A stretch of 64,000 nucleotides of DNA from Photobacterium sp. TLY01 (GTDB taxonomy: Bacteria > Pseudomonadota > Gammaproteobacteria > Enterobacterales > Vibrionaceae). Shown here one piece after another: positions 44,976 through 53,228 of the stretch; position 1 is the stretch's first letter, and each line of letters opens with the position of its first letter. The translations under genes and the position numbers were made by a program. Under the pieces are notes generated by a model, which was given only the letters and a program-made list of their open reading frames with translations, had not been told where the DNA came from and ran no database searches. The stretch is taken from contig NZ_CP090364.1 in the NCBI RefSeq assembly GCF_021432065.1, positions 3,300,601-3,364,600 of the forward strand. The letters are read 5' to 3'.

Positions 44976-45120
44976 CGGGTGATCACCGAGTTGATTCATT
45001 GTGGATAAGCAGGAGATATCTTTTGATCTTTAAACTCACCAGTTGTTGAACGGGGGCTTTGCTATGGATCGTGGATCATTTTGTTATTACGATCCTTCCC
45101 TGTAGGAGCGAGGGTGATCA
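44976..45120. other. GATC-rich segment with a DnaA box inside the island
   Basis: Noncoding gap between two minus-strand genes. It contains six GATC sites between 44980 and 45119 and a consensus DnaA box (TGTGGATAA, 45000-45008). This resembles a small replication origin or a Dam/DnaA-controlled promoter. Confidence 0.4.
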
Positions 45121-45133
45121 TCACCTACCTATA

Positions 45134-45517
45134 TCAATCACTCTTCCAGCCATAAGCATTACCTGCGATATCAAAGTGCCTGTTCTTCATCAATAAACCA
45201 GTGCTTGGGTTGATACGTCGAGGCGTTCGCTTGGATCTAGATGAGTAATTGGTCGGAATGTTCTGTTGGTGCAAATGCCAGACATGAATGAAGAAATAGG
45301 TGAGGGCGGCGGCGGTGGCGAACAGACAGTTCAAATAAAGGATTACCAACCAAAGTAACAACGCGATGTACTTATTTGTGTGGATAACACCTAAAGGCTT
45401 ATGTAGCCAAATAACGCTTGGGAAGGCCATCAACATCACTCCCCAGCTTTGATATACAGTTACTAACGCACCAAGACAAAAAACGCAAAAGAGTGCGAAC
45501 TTTTTTAGTGTTTCCAT
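45134..45517 (-). CDS. Island membrane protein, function unknown
   Basis: From the ATG at 45517 (GGAGACTAAG upstream) the product has 127 residues: METLKKFALFCVFCLGALVT, then a second hydrophobic span near YIALLLWLVILYLNCLFATAAALTYFFIHVW, and a basic C-terminal tail (SSRSKRTPRRINP). The frame opens at 45610, but that extension runs through the operators and promoter. It is divergent from the XRE regulator; two CTTAG-N5-CTAAG operators lie between them. No family recognised. Confidence 0.65.
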   Translation of the reverse strand: METLKKFALFCVFCLGALVTVYQSWGVMLMAFPSVIWLHKPLGVIHTNKYIALLLWLVILYLNCLFATAAALTYFFIHVWHLHQQNIPTNYSSRSKRTPRRINPSTGLLMKNRHFDIAGNAYGWKSD

Positions 45518-45535
45518 CTTAGTCTCCATTTGGTA

Positions 45536-45550
45536 CTTAGTTATCCTAAG
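45536..45550. promoter_or_regulatory. Operator 1, CTTAG-N5-CTAAG
   Basis: CTTAGTTATCCTAAG, a palindrome in the divergent region. A TATAAT (45559-45564, plus strand) follows it toward the regulator gene, so the operator covers the expected -35. On the minus strand TATACT (45554-45549) points at the membrane-protein gene. Confidence 0.7.
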
Positions 45551-45569
45551 TATACAGGTATAATTAAAA

Positions 45570-45584
45570 CTTAGAAAATCTAAG
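45570..45584. promoter_or_regulatory. Operator 2, CTTAG-N5-CTAAG
   Basis: CTTAGAAAATCTAAG, centred 34 bp from operator 1, about three helical turns. It lies just upstream of the XRE gene and overlaps the -35 position of the divergent promoter. Confidence 0.7.
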
Positions 45585-45610
45585 CATCGTAGGTTGATGA
45601 TGATTCTCAC

Positions 45611-45931
45611 TTGTCTAAAACAAATCCATTTCCACAGCGCCTTAAACAGGCAAGAAATCGCGTTGGTATCAGCCAGAGGGAGCTTGGTATCCGTTTGGGT
45701 ATGGACCCAAGTTCAGCGAGTGGCCGTATGAATCATTATGAAAAAGGGCGTCATATGCCCGATATCGGTACGCTACAAAAGCTTGCTCAGGAGCTTGGTG
45801 TGCCTGTTGCGTTTTTCTTTTCAGATTCCGACAGCTCAGCAGAACTGGCGTGTTTGATTGAAAAGCTCAGTGAAACTAAAAAGCAGGCGCTTATTGAGCA
45901 GATCAGGCAGGAACTCGATAACATCGACTAG
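45611..45931 (+). CDS. XRE-family island regulator
   Basis: HTH protein of 106 residues: FPQRLKQARNRVGISQRELGIRLG begins a Cro/CI-type domain, followed by YEKGRHMPDIGTLQKLAQELGVPVAFFF and an acidic helical tail. Start is TTG at 45611; no ribosome site is obvious and no ATG is in frame nearby, so the mRNA may have a very short leader. Two palindromic operators lie directly upstream and a third lies beyond its 3' end, so it is the likely repressor of itself and of two small membrane genes. Confidence 0.85.
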   Translation: MSKTNPFPQRLKQARNRVGISQRELGIRLGMDPSSASGRMNHYEKGRHMPDIGTLQKLAQELGVPVAFFFSDSDSSAELACLIEKLSETKKQALIEQIRQELDNID

Positions 45932-45939
45932 TAATAAAG

Positions 45940-46026
45940 CTATCGCTGTCGTCCTGAATACCAAAATACCCCACCGACTGCGGCGACGGTCAGTAATAAA
46001 CCGCCCAGCCAAATCCAAAGTTCCAT
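45940..46026 (-). CDS. 28-residue single-span membrane peptide
   Basis: Short frame converging on the XRE gene. CAGGAGGTGAAT directly precedes the ATG at 46026, one of the best ribosome sites in the island. The product starts MELWIWLGGLLLTVAAVGGV and ends FWYSGRQR: one membrane helix with a basic C-terminus, as in small regulatory peptides or type I toxin-like peptides. Operator 3 (46063-46077) lies 37 bp upstream, so it is probably controlled by the same XRE protein. Too short for standard gene callers; function unknown. Confidence 0.6.
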   Translation of the reverse strand: MELWIWLGGLLLTVAAVGGVFWYSGRQR

Positions 46027-46062
46027 ATTCACCTCCTGTAAGTATCTTCTATCTCTATTTAG

Positions 46063-46077
46063 CTTAGCTTTCCTAAG
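46063..46077. promoter_or_regulatory. Operator 3, CTTAG-N5-CTAAG
   Basis: CTTAGCTTTCCTAAG, upstream of the 28-codon gene on the minus strand. It overlaps the last codons and stop of the 46073 gene. Confidence 0.6.
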
Positions 46078-46774
46078 CATGAATTTCATCGAAAGCATGC
46101 GTCATCTGAGAAAAAACCGTCACAACCAACTTGTGTTCAGCTAAGGATGCAATTTGAAAGTAAAGATTGCCTGTAGGGTTGGCCCAAATTTCATGTTGCT
46201 CGCTTCCGTAACGGAGTAGCTTTTGAAAGCGTGTTCTTGATGTCAAAGTCAGTCTTTCTAGATTTGGGTGGGAGAGTTGCTTCTGTAAGCTGTGCCATGG
46301 ATTGCGAATATCACCTTGCCTGTGCCTTTGTTGGTAGCGTTGCATTGCATGGTTGCTGATGGCGATGGTGCCAAGTTTTGCAACCTCAAACGTCGGATAG
46401 GGTGAAGCATAAGGCGTAATAATGTCTTTTGTTTCTGGATGTGTGATATCAACAATCTCGTCAGAATAAAGTTTGATACCGCATAGACGGTTGGACAAAA
46501 ACAGTGCGGTTGTTTTGAGAGCTTCATTCTTGGCCGCTAAAATGGTTTCTTTGGTTAGGCTGAGTGCGAGACCTTTACCGCTGTTTGGTACGCGCCCGAA
46601 TACCTGTTTGTCGAGTAGTAAGAACCTTGCCGCCGTTAACTCTGCGATAGCGCACCGGAACTCACTTTGAGCAATTTGAACCGTAACGATACCGTGATTG
46701 TTCAACCCCGTGAACCACGCGACTTCGACGCTTTCAGCATTGATTTTTTCAACCTGAACTTTCAATCTCATCAC
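46073..46774 (-). CDS. Island protein of 233 residues, function unknown
   Basis: Starts at GTG 46774 or the adjacent ATG 46771, after GAGGAG. The C-terminal half contains ISNHAMQRYQQRHRQGD and then a run that looks like a small mixed alpha/beta domain (RFQKLLRYGSEQHEIWANP... LVVTVFSQ). I do not recognise a family. It follows the 46879 gene on the same strand with a gap of 104 bp. Operator 3 overlaps its stop codon. Confidence 0.6.
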   Translation of the reverse strand: MMRLKVQVEKINAESVEVAWFTGLNNHGIVTVQIAQSEFRCAIAELTAARFLLLDKQVFGRVPNSGKGLALSLTKETILAAKNEALKTTALFLSNRLCGIKLYSDEIVDITHPETKDIITPYASPYPTFEVAKLGTIAISNHAMQRYQQRHRQGDIRNPWHSLQKQLSHPNLERLTLTSRTRFQKLLRYGSEQHEIWANPTGNLYFQIASLAEHKLVVTVFSQMTHAFDEIHA

Positions 46775-46878
46775 AGCATTTTCTCCTCACTTTACTACCA
46801 GCGTATCATCGATTTTGAAAATGCAAACTGTGGGGAGAAGCTTCATTTCACTGCATGAAGCTTCCTGATTGGATAGAA

Positions 46879-47388
46879 CTAAATTTGCAGTTTTTTTATC
46901 GCTCGCATCGTTTTTCTCACCTGGCTAGACAGCTCTCTTATTGGATTCACACGCTGTTCCAGTCGGTTGATCTGGTCTAGCAAATGAAGATAGAGAGGGA
47001 TTTCCCAATCCATTGCATGTGAAAAACGGCGTAACACCCCATTTGAAACTTCTTGGGTTTCAAGCTCAGGATACCAACCTCCACGAGCGATCATGCGGTG
47101 CCATTTGATTTTAGGTAAGCGCTGTTCACTCGTAACAATGAACTCATAGCGAAATGGGTACTCGACGTTGTACTCTTTTGACAAGGCTTCCTTTAGTTTA
47201 TCCATTTGTTTCTTCAGTTCTTTTGCTGCTGCCATCAAGTGCTTTGACTCTGTCGCAACGAAATCAGATAAACCATCGATTCTTTCTGGCAAAGGAACTG
47301 GCTCAGGCAGCTTCAACTTGAGATTACTTAACTCAATTTCCTTGCTTAGTTGCACGATGCCGACATTGGGTGTGGTTTTCTTAGCCAT
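46879..47388 (-). CDS. Helical island protein coupled to the MobI-like gene
   Basis: 169 residues from ATG 47388 (TGGAGAAGCAGA upstream), whose ATGGCTAA overlaps the upstream gene's stop by 8 bp, so the two are translationally coupled. Long charged helices dominate (FVATESKHLMAAAKELKKQM, INRLEQRVNPIRELSSQVRK), with an aromatic segment in between (KWHRMIARGGWYPELETQ). No family recognised. By position it may be an accessory factor of the mobilisation protein; that is inferred. Confidence 0.65.
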   Translation of the reverse strand: MAKKTTPNVGIVQLSKEIELSNLKLKLPEPVPLPERIDGLSDFVATESKHLMAAAKELKKQMDKLKEALSKEYNVEYPFRYEFIVTSEQRLPKIKWHRMIARGGWYPELETQEVSNGVLRRFSHAMDWEIPLYLHLLDQINRLEQRVNPIRELSSQVRKTMRAIKKLQI

Positions 47389-47959
47389 TCTGCTTCTCCA
47401 TTTTTTGAAAGTGTTCACGAAGCTTGTTAAGTCGTTTTGTACAAATTTGCGCTTTTTGTTTGATGGTGAGGATTTCATGCCGCACTTCGCGGATCAGTGC
47501 GAAGGCATCTTCTGTGTACTCAATAAGATCGGATTCCCATTCCGAGTTTGCTTTTGAAAATCGGCCAGGTGGGTAACGAAAGCCTTTGCCTTTCGATAAA
47601 TGCTTAGAACGAACACGTTGTTCTTTGTTGTTTCTCAGTGACATTTGATTGGTACTGAGATACCAGTTGTAATACCAAGCCGCTTCAAAGCGATGGTTGC
47701 GAACCCGAACACGACAGCCGTAGCGGCCAGGTGAGGTTTCCTTATGGGCTCTATGGGTTCGCCAAAACTGGTTAGCGTAGTAACTGGCTAAAAACTCCAG
47801 TAGATAGGGTTCCTGCATTGCAAAGTTTTCGATATCAGCAAGGGCTTTGAGCGATTGTGATAGAGCGAGTTCAAAGCATTCTTGCTCATTTTCGGTGTGT
47901 CGTTGCTGGGATCGTTGATGCCATTGATAGGCGGCGGAATGTTCACTTAATACTGTCAT
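47381..47959 (-). CDS. MobI-like conjugative mobilisation protein
   Basis: 192 residues from ATG 47959 (AAGGAGCCACC upstream). The core ANQFWRTHRAHKETSPGRYG with CRVRVRNHRFEAAWYYNWY, followed by GFRYPPGRFSKANSEWESDL and IEYTEDAFALIREVR, resembles the MobI family of SXT/R391 elements and related mobilisable islands, which acts at oriT. This is recalled similarity, not a search result. A 550-bp noncoding region upstream is where oriT would be expected. Confidence 0.5.
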   Translation of the reverse strand: MTVLSEHSAAYQWHQRSQQRHTENEQECFELALSQSLKALADIENFAMQEPYLLEFLASYYANQFWRTHRAHKETSPGRYGCRVRVRNHRFEAAWYYNWYLSTNQMSLRNNKEQRVRSKHLSKGKGFRYPPGRFSKANSEWESDLIEYTEDAFALIREVRHEILTIKQKAQICTKRLNKLREHFQKMEKQNG

Positions 47960-48516
47960 GGTGGCTCCTTGATTATTTTGCTCAAGGTAGCGCAAACACA
48001 TTCTTACTTACGCATCTGTAATTGCCCTTTTGGGGTGCATAATTTTCCTCGTGTCCCACCGCTGATTGGCAAGCATGGCAGCAATTCCTCTCCTGGGACC
48101 TATCCCTGTACTTTCCAGATACCTATCTTTGTGGGACGTAGCTAAGGATTATTTTCGTTGCTTTATTGTTTTGGCGGGGATGTAGGGAGTCGTAGTCCAG
48201 TCATTGTGGGACCTGAGCATCCATTTTTTATTCTGATGGGGTTGTGACGGTAACTTTCTAGATTATTGTGGGATTTTGCCTGTTTGTAGTGATTGAGGGC
48301 TGATGTACTTTCACATTTGAAAGCCCTAGATAGCAGTTCAACTAGTAAAATGGTGGTATTCTCTTATTAGTGTTAGGAATCATTGTAATATCAATATCAA
48401 TATCATAATCAAAACAGAAATTCTAAATTACCAACGTTTTTGGTCTCCAGTAAGTGATTAAAGATATTCATGCAAGGCTGTGGATCGTGGTAAGCAATGC
48501 GTAGGAAGTGATTAAT
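47960..48516. other. Noncoding region, candidate oriT and promoters
   Basis: No gene seen in 557 bp between the divergent MobI-like and STAND genes. The motif TGGGAC occurs at 48054-48059 (inverted), 48094, 48132 and 48207, with TGGGAT at 48269. Three tandem AATATC units lie at 48387-48404, and part of a 21-bp sequence shared with 53159-53179 is at 48308-48328. It is upstream of mobI, the oriT position in SXT-type elements. Confidence 0.4.
48308..48328 (+). repeat. 21-bp repeat copy 1, upstream of the STAND gene
   Basis: Identical at 20 of 21 positions to 53159-53179. Contains CTTTCA - CATT - TGAAAG followed by CCCTA, with GAGGGCT at 48295-48301 able to pair with AGCCCT. Confidence 0.7.
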
Positions 48517-51500
48517 ATGTCAATAATGGTTAGTCAGGAGTTTATTGAGCCATCGGATATTGAGCAGGAAATAGCAGGGCAACAACAGACTAGTGTTATT
48601 GAAGTTGGCGCTCAATCTCTGCCCTATCAAAATTTAGACCCAGCGCAGTTCGAATGCTTACTTTGGGATCTGTTTCGCAGCGGTTTTGAAACAGATCTTG
48701 GGCATGACTATACGCGACTGATGCTCACAGGAGCAGATCAGGGGCGCGATGTATGGATGACCTCGCACGAAATCCCGGTCGGCTTAGTTCAGTGCAAACG
48801 CTATAGCGAGAAGATTACCCTAAGAGAAACAATAAAAGAGATCGTTAAGTTTCTTCTTTACGCAGACCTGAATAGGAAATTGTTACCAAAACCCGACTGT
48901 TTCACTTATTACTTAGCTCTTAGTTGTGACCCAACGGGTGAGGTTGATGAGTTTTTCAACACACCAAGTTCATGGCTGAGAGATAACCCTGAAGAAATCG
49001 AGACAGCAGCCAAAGCTGTAATTGCTAAGTATGCTTCTCTAAAGATGGTTGATCTAAGCTGTGCAATGTTACCTCTACGAGAGCGATTTCAAGCATTGAA
49101 CTATAGGTTGTTAAGGCCTCATGAACTGGATAGAGCTCTTAGTATCCATACAGATGTAAGAGAGCGGCACTTTAGGATTCCGGTTCATTCACTGCAACTG
49201 TCCAGAGCTCCGTTTTCTGGTAATACTACCGCTGTTCCAAACGACTTGGCTCAAGCTAGCCGACATCTTGCCTGTTGGCAAAAGACTATTGAAAATCGAT
49301 TTATAGAACGACCTGAGCTACAAGATTTGCTTCAACTGGTTCATTCAAATGAGAGTAGTTGTCATATTCTGACTGGCGTATCAGGCAGTGGGAAATCGTC
49401 ACTACTATCTGCTCTTTATGAACGCTTACCTGACGACGATTTTTCTGTTCTGGCAATTAAAGCGGATGAGTTAGATGCCAAGGTTAACGATCTGACTGAG
49501 TTGGCAGAAAGTCTCAAACTAAGTGGAAATCTTACCAATACTTTGCTTGGGGCTTCACAAACCAAACCAGTGGTATTGCTAATTGATCAAATGGATGCAG
49601 TTAGTGAGGTCATGGATCAAAGCTCAAACCGTTTTAGAGTGCTTGTAGACCTGGTTGTTTCTCTAAAAAGTCGGTTTGAGAGCATTAAGTTAAGCGGTAA
49701 AAAGCCCGTTCATATCATCGTGACTTCTCGCCCCTTTGAGGCTAGTTTTGATACTCGTTTTACTCAGTTGGAAGCAAAGCATATTGAACTGCCATTGCCT
49801 GAAAAGTCAGCTGTTGAAGCACTTTTAACTGACTTGGGGATAGAAATATCATCGATCCCGCCATCTATGTATCCAGCAATTCAAGTTCCTTTCGCTTTAA
49901 ATCTGTATGTAAGCCTTATTAAGGCTGGAGAACACCCTAGTCAGATTACGTCAAAGAATTTGTTGCAGCGATGGCTGGATAAGAAACTGACAGACAGAGC
50001 AAGTCGAGCTGAACAGATGCTTTTTTTAAAGCGTCTGGCTCAGGATATGGTGAGTAACGAAGTACTCAGGCGTCCTGTTGATGCTTACCAGTTTGAGAGC
50101 GGCCACGTTATTGCAGCGCTAGAGGCGGCTGGTATTTTGGTGCGGTATGATAAGAATATAGGCTTTAGCCACCAAGCCTGGCTTGATGATTTTCAGGCTC
50201 AGAGCTTTAGTAATTCAGATGATTTGTGTAGTTTCGTCTACCAAAAACAAGATGGCCTTTTTTCTAGAAGCACGATTTTGCGAGGACTTGAATCTTTGAG
50301 GGAAAGAGATCCTATGGGGTATCAGTCCACTCTTGACTCATTACTCTTCGGTGGTCGATCACGACGTCATATCCTTCACCTGCTAGTAGATATCCTGGCT
50401 ATTTCACCAACCCCAAGTGCATCCGATGCTGAACGAGTTATTCGATTGATTAATGATGACGTAGTTTTAGCTAAAAGAGCAATATCTAAAGTAGCGGCAA
50501 ACTGGAGCAATTGGCGAGATCATTTGATAGCTAGCATACCAGATATAATGGAAAAAGCTGAATATAGTAGTCACGTGGTGGAATGGTTGATCGCTGAGTC
50601 TAAACACGATGAAGAGCATGTCATATCACTACTTAACAGGCTTTGGTTTGAGCCAACTTATGATGAGATGGTCCTCAATGTATTATGGCGATCCTCGGCA
50701 AACTCAGAGGCCGCTTTGCGGCTTGTTGAGCAGTTAATATCCAGAAATAATGTTGATTCCTCCTATGTAGGAAGATATCTATCCGGTTTATGTAAGAAAG
50801 GGCACGGCAAGCCAGCGTTGACTATTCTTGTTGCTTGGTTGAACTCGGTCGATGACAAAACAGCATTAGAACAACACATCTACGGCTTCGAGAAACTTGC
50901 TAGAAAGCATTCTCTGGAATGTATCGAAGCGATATTGCCATGGGTAGTGCAGCTAATAGAAAAAGAAAACAGCAGCGCAAAACTTGGTTACTCTTACCGT
51001 CGTACAATCAGGTCTGTTATTGAGTGGAATGAACAGTCGGATAATAGCTACCTTTTAGGTGGTCTTCGTCTTGCGATAGCTGTTTCAGCCAAAAATACTC
51101 CAAACGAGTTGCTTCATTTAGTCAGGCCATACATGGCCGTTGATATTGATGATGTACAGGTCATTGTTGCATCAGCTCTATTGTCTAATGGAAAACATTA
51201 TGCGCAGGACATATATGACTATCTGCTTGGTGACCGTTGTCGCTTACAGTTAGGTTCTGGTTACTTCAAAGATGAAGATAATGTCGGTTATACATTTAAT
51301 GGCAGTATTACCCTGGAACTGATAGAAGAAGCGGTCTCATTTTGGGATGATAAGCAAGTTGCTGGTATTAGAGATGCTATTGAGCAGTTCAGTTCGCATC
51401 AGCCAAGCGCTGATTATCCTGCTGATATGAAGCTAAGGTGTATGCATTACAGCGAGGGTTACCGACTGGCATTACTTTCGAGGTTGCCATCAAAAGCTTT

Positions 51501-53073
51501 GTCCCCGAGAAGAAATAGACAGGTATCAGAAAGACATATAAGGCTAGAGCCTGCTATTGGTGAGCGTTCCAGAGGAGTTGGCATGGCTTCTGTCGTTAGG
51601 TCACCAATGTCCTCAGAACAGATGGGGAAAGCCCGTAAAGAAGATATATTAAATTTGCTCAATGAGATAACTGATCAGCATAAGCGTCATGGTGGGGGAC
51701 GGCGTTGGCTTTCTGGTGGAGTAATTGAGTTGTCTAGATCTTTCGGTTCGTATGCTGCCAACAACCCTGAGCAGGCAATAGAGCTTATTACGGATGAGTT
51801 CCGTCAGGGCTTGCACGAATATGCGGCCTCAGAGGCAATTGAGAACTTAGCGAAGTCTGAAGTTGTAGCTACAAAGGAAATAGTGAATCTTATCATCCAA
51901 CTCAATCAGCGTGGGTTTAACTCGAAAGAGTGGATAACCGGCGTTGCTAGAGCATTCCAGGCAATAGCAGGACGAGAATATGGATTAGATGATCAGTGTA
52001 TTCAAATACTTTTGGGTTACTTAAATTCAAATTTAGATACAGGGTTCGAACTTGAGGGTGATCGCACGGAGGCTGAACCAGGACAGGCACTGCTTTTTGG
52101 TCATGATAACGGCTTTCGTACAGTTCCTGCTGGAAATTACACTATCATGTCTGCCATACATTACGGTTTGCTTTGTCGCCAGCCCCCGAGCTGCGATGCT
52201 TGGGCTGATGTCTTATTGCAGTTTTTGGATACATCACAAGACACTGAAACTTGGAAGTGTCTATTGCTGTTTCAATTTCGCCATTTACGTTGGGCTAGTC
52301 AAGATAAGTGTAATGAGTTGGTTCATCGGCTGGTTGATGAACATACCCATGTATTTTCGTTACCAACAACTGCTATGACAATCTGGGAATTAGCTGATGT
52401 ATTACAGCCTGAAACACTGCTAAAAATTGTTAGATACTGGCTATCTTCGAAATCATCAGCCTTGATTCAAGTTGCTGGAGAGTTTATTACAGGACAACTG
52501 ATCATTGGTAACGAGAATAATGAACTACATCAGATTTGGAACCAGCATTTCAGTCTAAAAGAACCTCATTTCATGCGTGGCATTATCCATGCGGCATGTT
52601 CTGGTTGGCAGGAAACGGGAAAAGTTCGAGGCGATTCCCACAAAATGCTTATGGCGTGCCTTCAGGATGACACAAAGGAGCTGGTCACCGCATTAAACAG
52701 TTTGTTTTCATATAGCAAGCAGATGCCAAATGATGAACTGACTTATGAGGTAGTTGATTGGCTTGCTGGTCATCCTGAAGCTGTATCTGAGTTAAACAGG
52801 CACTGTCTGATTAGCAACCTGGTCAAAATTAATTTTTCTCCTAAACTTCAGCTCTCAATACTTGATATTGCTAAGAACTTAGTAATATCGCAGCAGAAAG
52901 AAAATCCAGAGCGCCAATATTTTGAACACAGCGAAGAGTTGGTTCAGCTCGCAGTTACTTTACAGAGAGGAGCTGGAGCGATAAAAGAAGGAGCAATAAC
53001 GTTGTACGAAACCTTATTGGATGCAGGTAACTATCAAGCAGAAGAAGCAGCACAAGAAGCTTTGAGGCTTTAA
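48517..53073 (+). CDS. Mrr-type nuclease / STAND NTPase, putative antiphage effector
   Basis: Protein of 1518 residues from ATG 48517 (GGAAG at 8 nt; a GTG at 48508 is also open). Residues 40-200 form a PD-(D/E)xK nuclease of Mrr type: FECLLWDLF with Glu46, GADQGRDVWM with Asp78, and VGLVQCKRY with Gln92/Lys94. A NACHT/STAND-like NTPase follows: Walker A TGVSGSGKSSLL at 286-297, Walker B PVVLLIDQMD near 351-360, and VTSRPFE at 402. The last 1000 residues are helical, repeat-like, without cysteine-rich or membrane segments. This nuclease-STAND-repeat layout is that of Avs-type prokaryotic sensors, in which phage-protein binding triggers DNA cutting. Function here is inferred. Composition is AT-rich. 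Confidence 0.75.
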   Translation: MSIMVSQEFIEPSDIEQEIAGQQQTSVIEVGAQSLPYQNLDPAQFECLLWDLFRSGFETDLGHDYTRLMLTGADQGRDVWMTSHEIPVGLVQCKRYSEKITLRETIKEIVKFLLYADLNRKLLPKPDCFTYYLALSCDPTGEVDEFFNTPSSWLRDNPEEIETAAKAVIAKYASLKMVDLSCAMLPLRERFQALNYRLLRPHELDRALSIHTDVRERHFRIPVHSLQLSRAPFSGNTTAVPNDLAQASRHLACWQKTIENRFIERPELQDLLQLVHSNESSCHILTGVSGSGKSSLLSALYERLPDDDFSVLAIKADELDAKVNDLTELAESLKLSGNLTNTLLGASQTKPVVLLIDQMDAVSEVMDQSSNRFRVLVDLVVSLKSRFESIKLSGKKPVHIIVTSRPFEASFDTRFTQLEAKHIELPLPEKSAVEALLTDLGIEISSIPPSMYPAIQVPFALNLYVSLIKAGEHPSQITSKNLLQRWLDKKLTDRASRAEQMLFLKRLAQDMVSNEVLRRPVDAYQFESGHVIAALEAAGILVRYDKNIGFSHQAWLDDFQAQSFSNSDDLCSFVYQKQDGLFSRSTILRGLESLRERDPMGYQSTLDSLLFGGRSRRHILHLLVDILAISPTPSASDAERVIRLINDDVVLAKRAISKVAANWSNWRDHLIASIPDIMEKAEYSSHVVEWLIAESKHDEEHVISLLNRLWFEPTYDEMVLNVLWRSSANSEAALRLVEQLISRNNVDSSYVGRYLSGLCKKGHGKPALTILVAWLNSVDDKTALEQHIYGFEKLARKHSLECIEAILPWVVQLIEKENSSAKLGYSYRRTIRSVIEWNEQSDNSYLLGGLRLAIAVSAKNTPNELLHLVRPYMAVDIDDVQVIVASALLSNGKHYAQDIYDYLLGDRCRLQLGSGYFKDEDNVGYTFNGSITLELIEEAVSFWDDKQVAGIRDAIEQFSSHQPSADYPADMKLRCMHYSEGYRLALLSRLPSKALSPRRNRQVSERHIRLEPAIGERSRGVGMASVVRSPMSSEQMGKARKEDILNLLNEITDQHKRHGGGRRWLSGGVIELSRSFGSYAANNPEQAIELITDEFRQGLHEYAASEAIENLAKSEVVATKEIVNLIIQLNQRGFNSKEWITGVARAFQAIAGREYGLDDQCIQILLGYLNSNLDTGFELEGDRTEAEPGQALLFGHDNGFRTVPAGNYTIMSAIHYGLLCRQPPSCDAWADVLLQFLDTSQDTETWKCLLLFQFRHLRWASQDKCNELVHRLVDEHTHVFSLPTTAMTIWELADVLQPETLLKIVRYWLSSKSSALIQVAGEFITGQLIIGNENNELHQIWNQHFSLKEPHFMRGIIHAACSGWQETGKVRGDSHKMLMACLQDDTKELVTALNSLFSYSKQMPNDELTYEVVDWLAGHPEAVSELNRHCLISNLVKINFSPKLQLSILDIAKNLVISQQKENPERQYFEHSEELVQLAVTLQRGAGAIKEGAITLYETLLDAGNYQAEEAAQEALRL

Positions 53074-53149
53074 TCTAGTGCATTTTATTGTGGGGTATTG
53101 CGGGAAGGTGTACCACTTTGGGTAAATCGGTACAGTTGTTCGTGTTGTC

Positions 53150-53183
53150 AGAGTAGGGCTTTCACATGTGAAAGCCCTACTCT
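53150..53183. repeat. Perfect 34-bp palindrome between the two cargo genes (repeat copy 2)
   Basis: Arms are AGAGTAGGGCTTTCACA and its exact reverse complement, with no spacer. It includes the second copy (53159-53179) of the 21-bp sequence found upstream of the STAND gene. No T run follows, so a protein-binding site is at least as likely as a terminator. No gene is seen in 53074-53228. Confidence 0.8.
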
Positions 53184-53228
53184 GAAGTGTTTGATAATTT
53201 TTAGGTTAGAGATTAGATGGATAGATAA

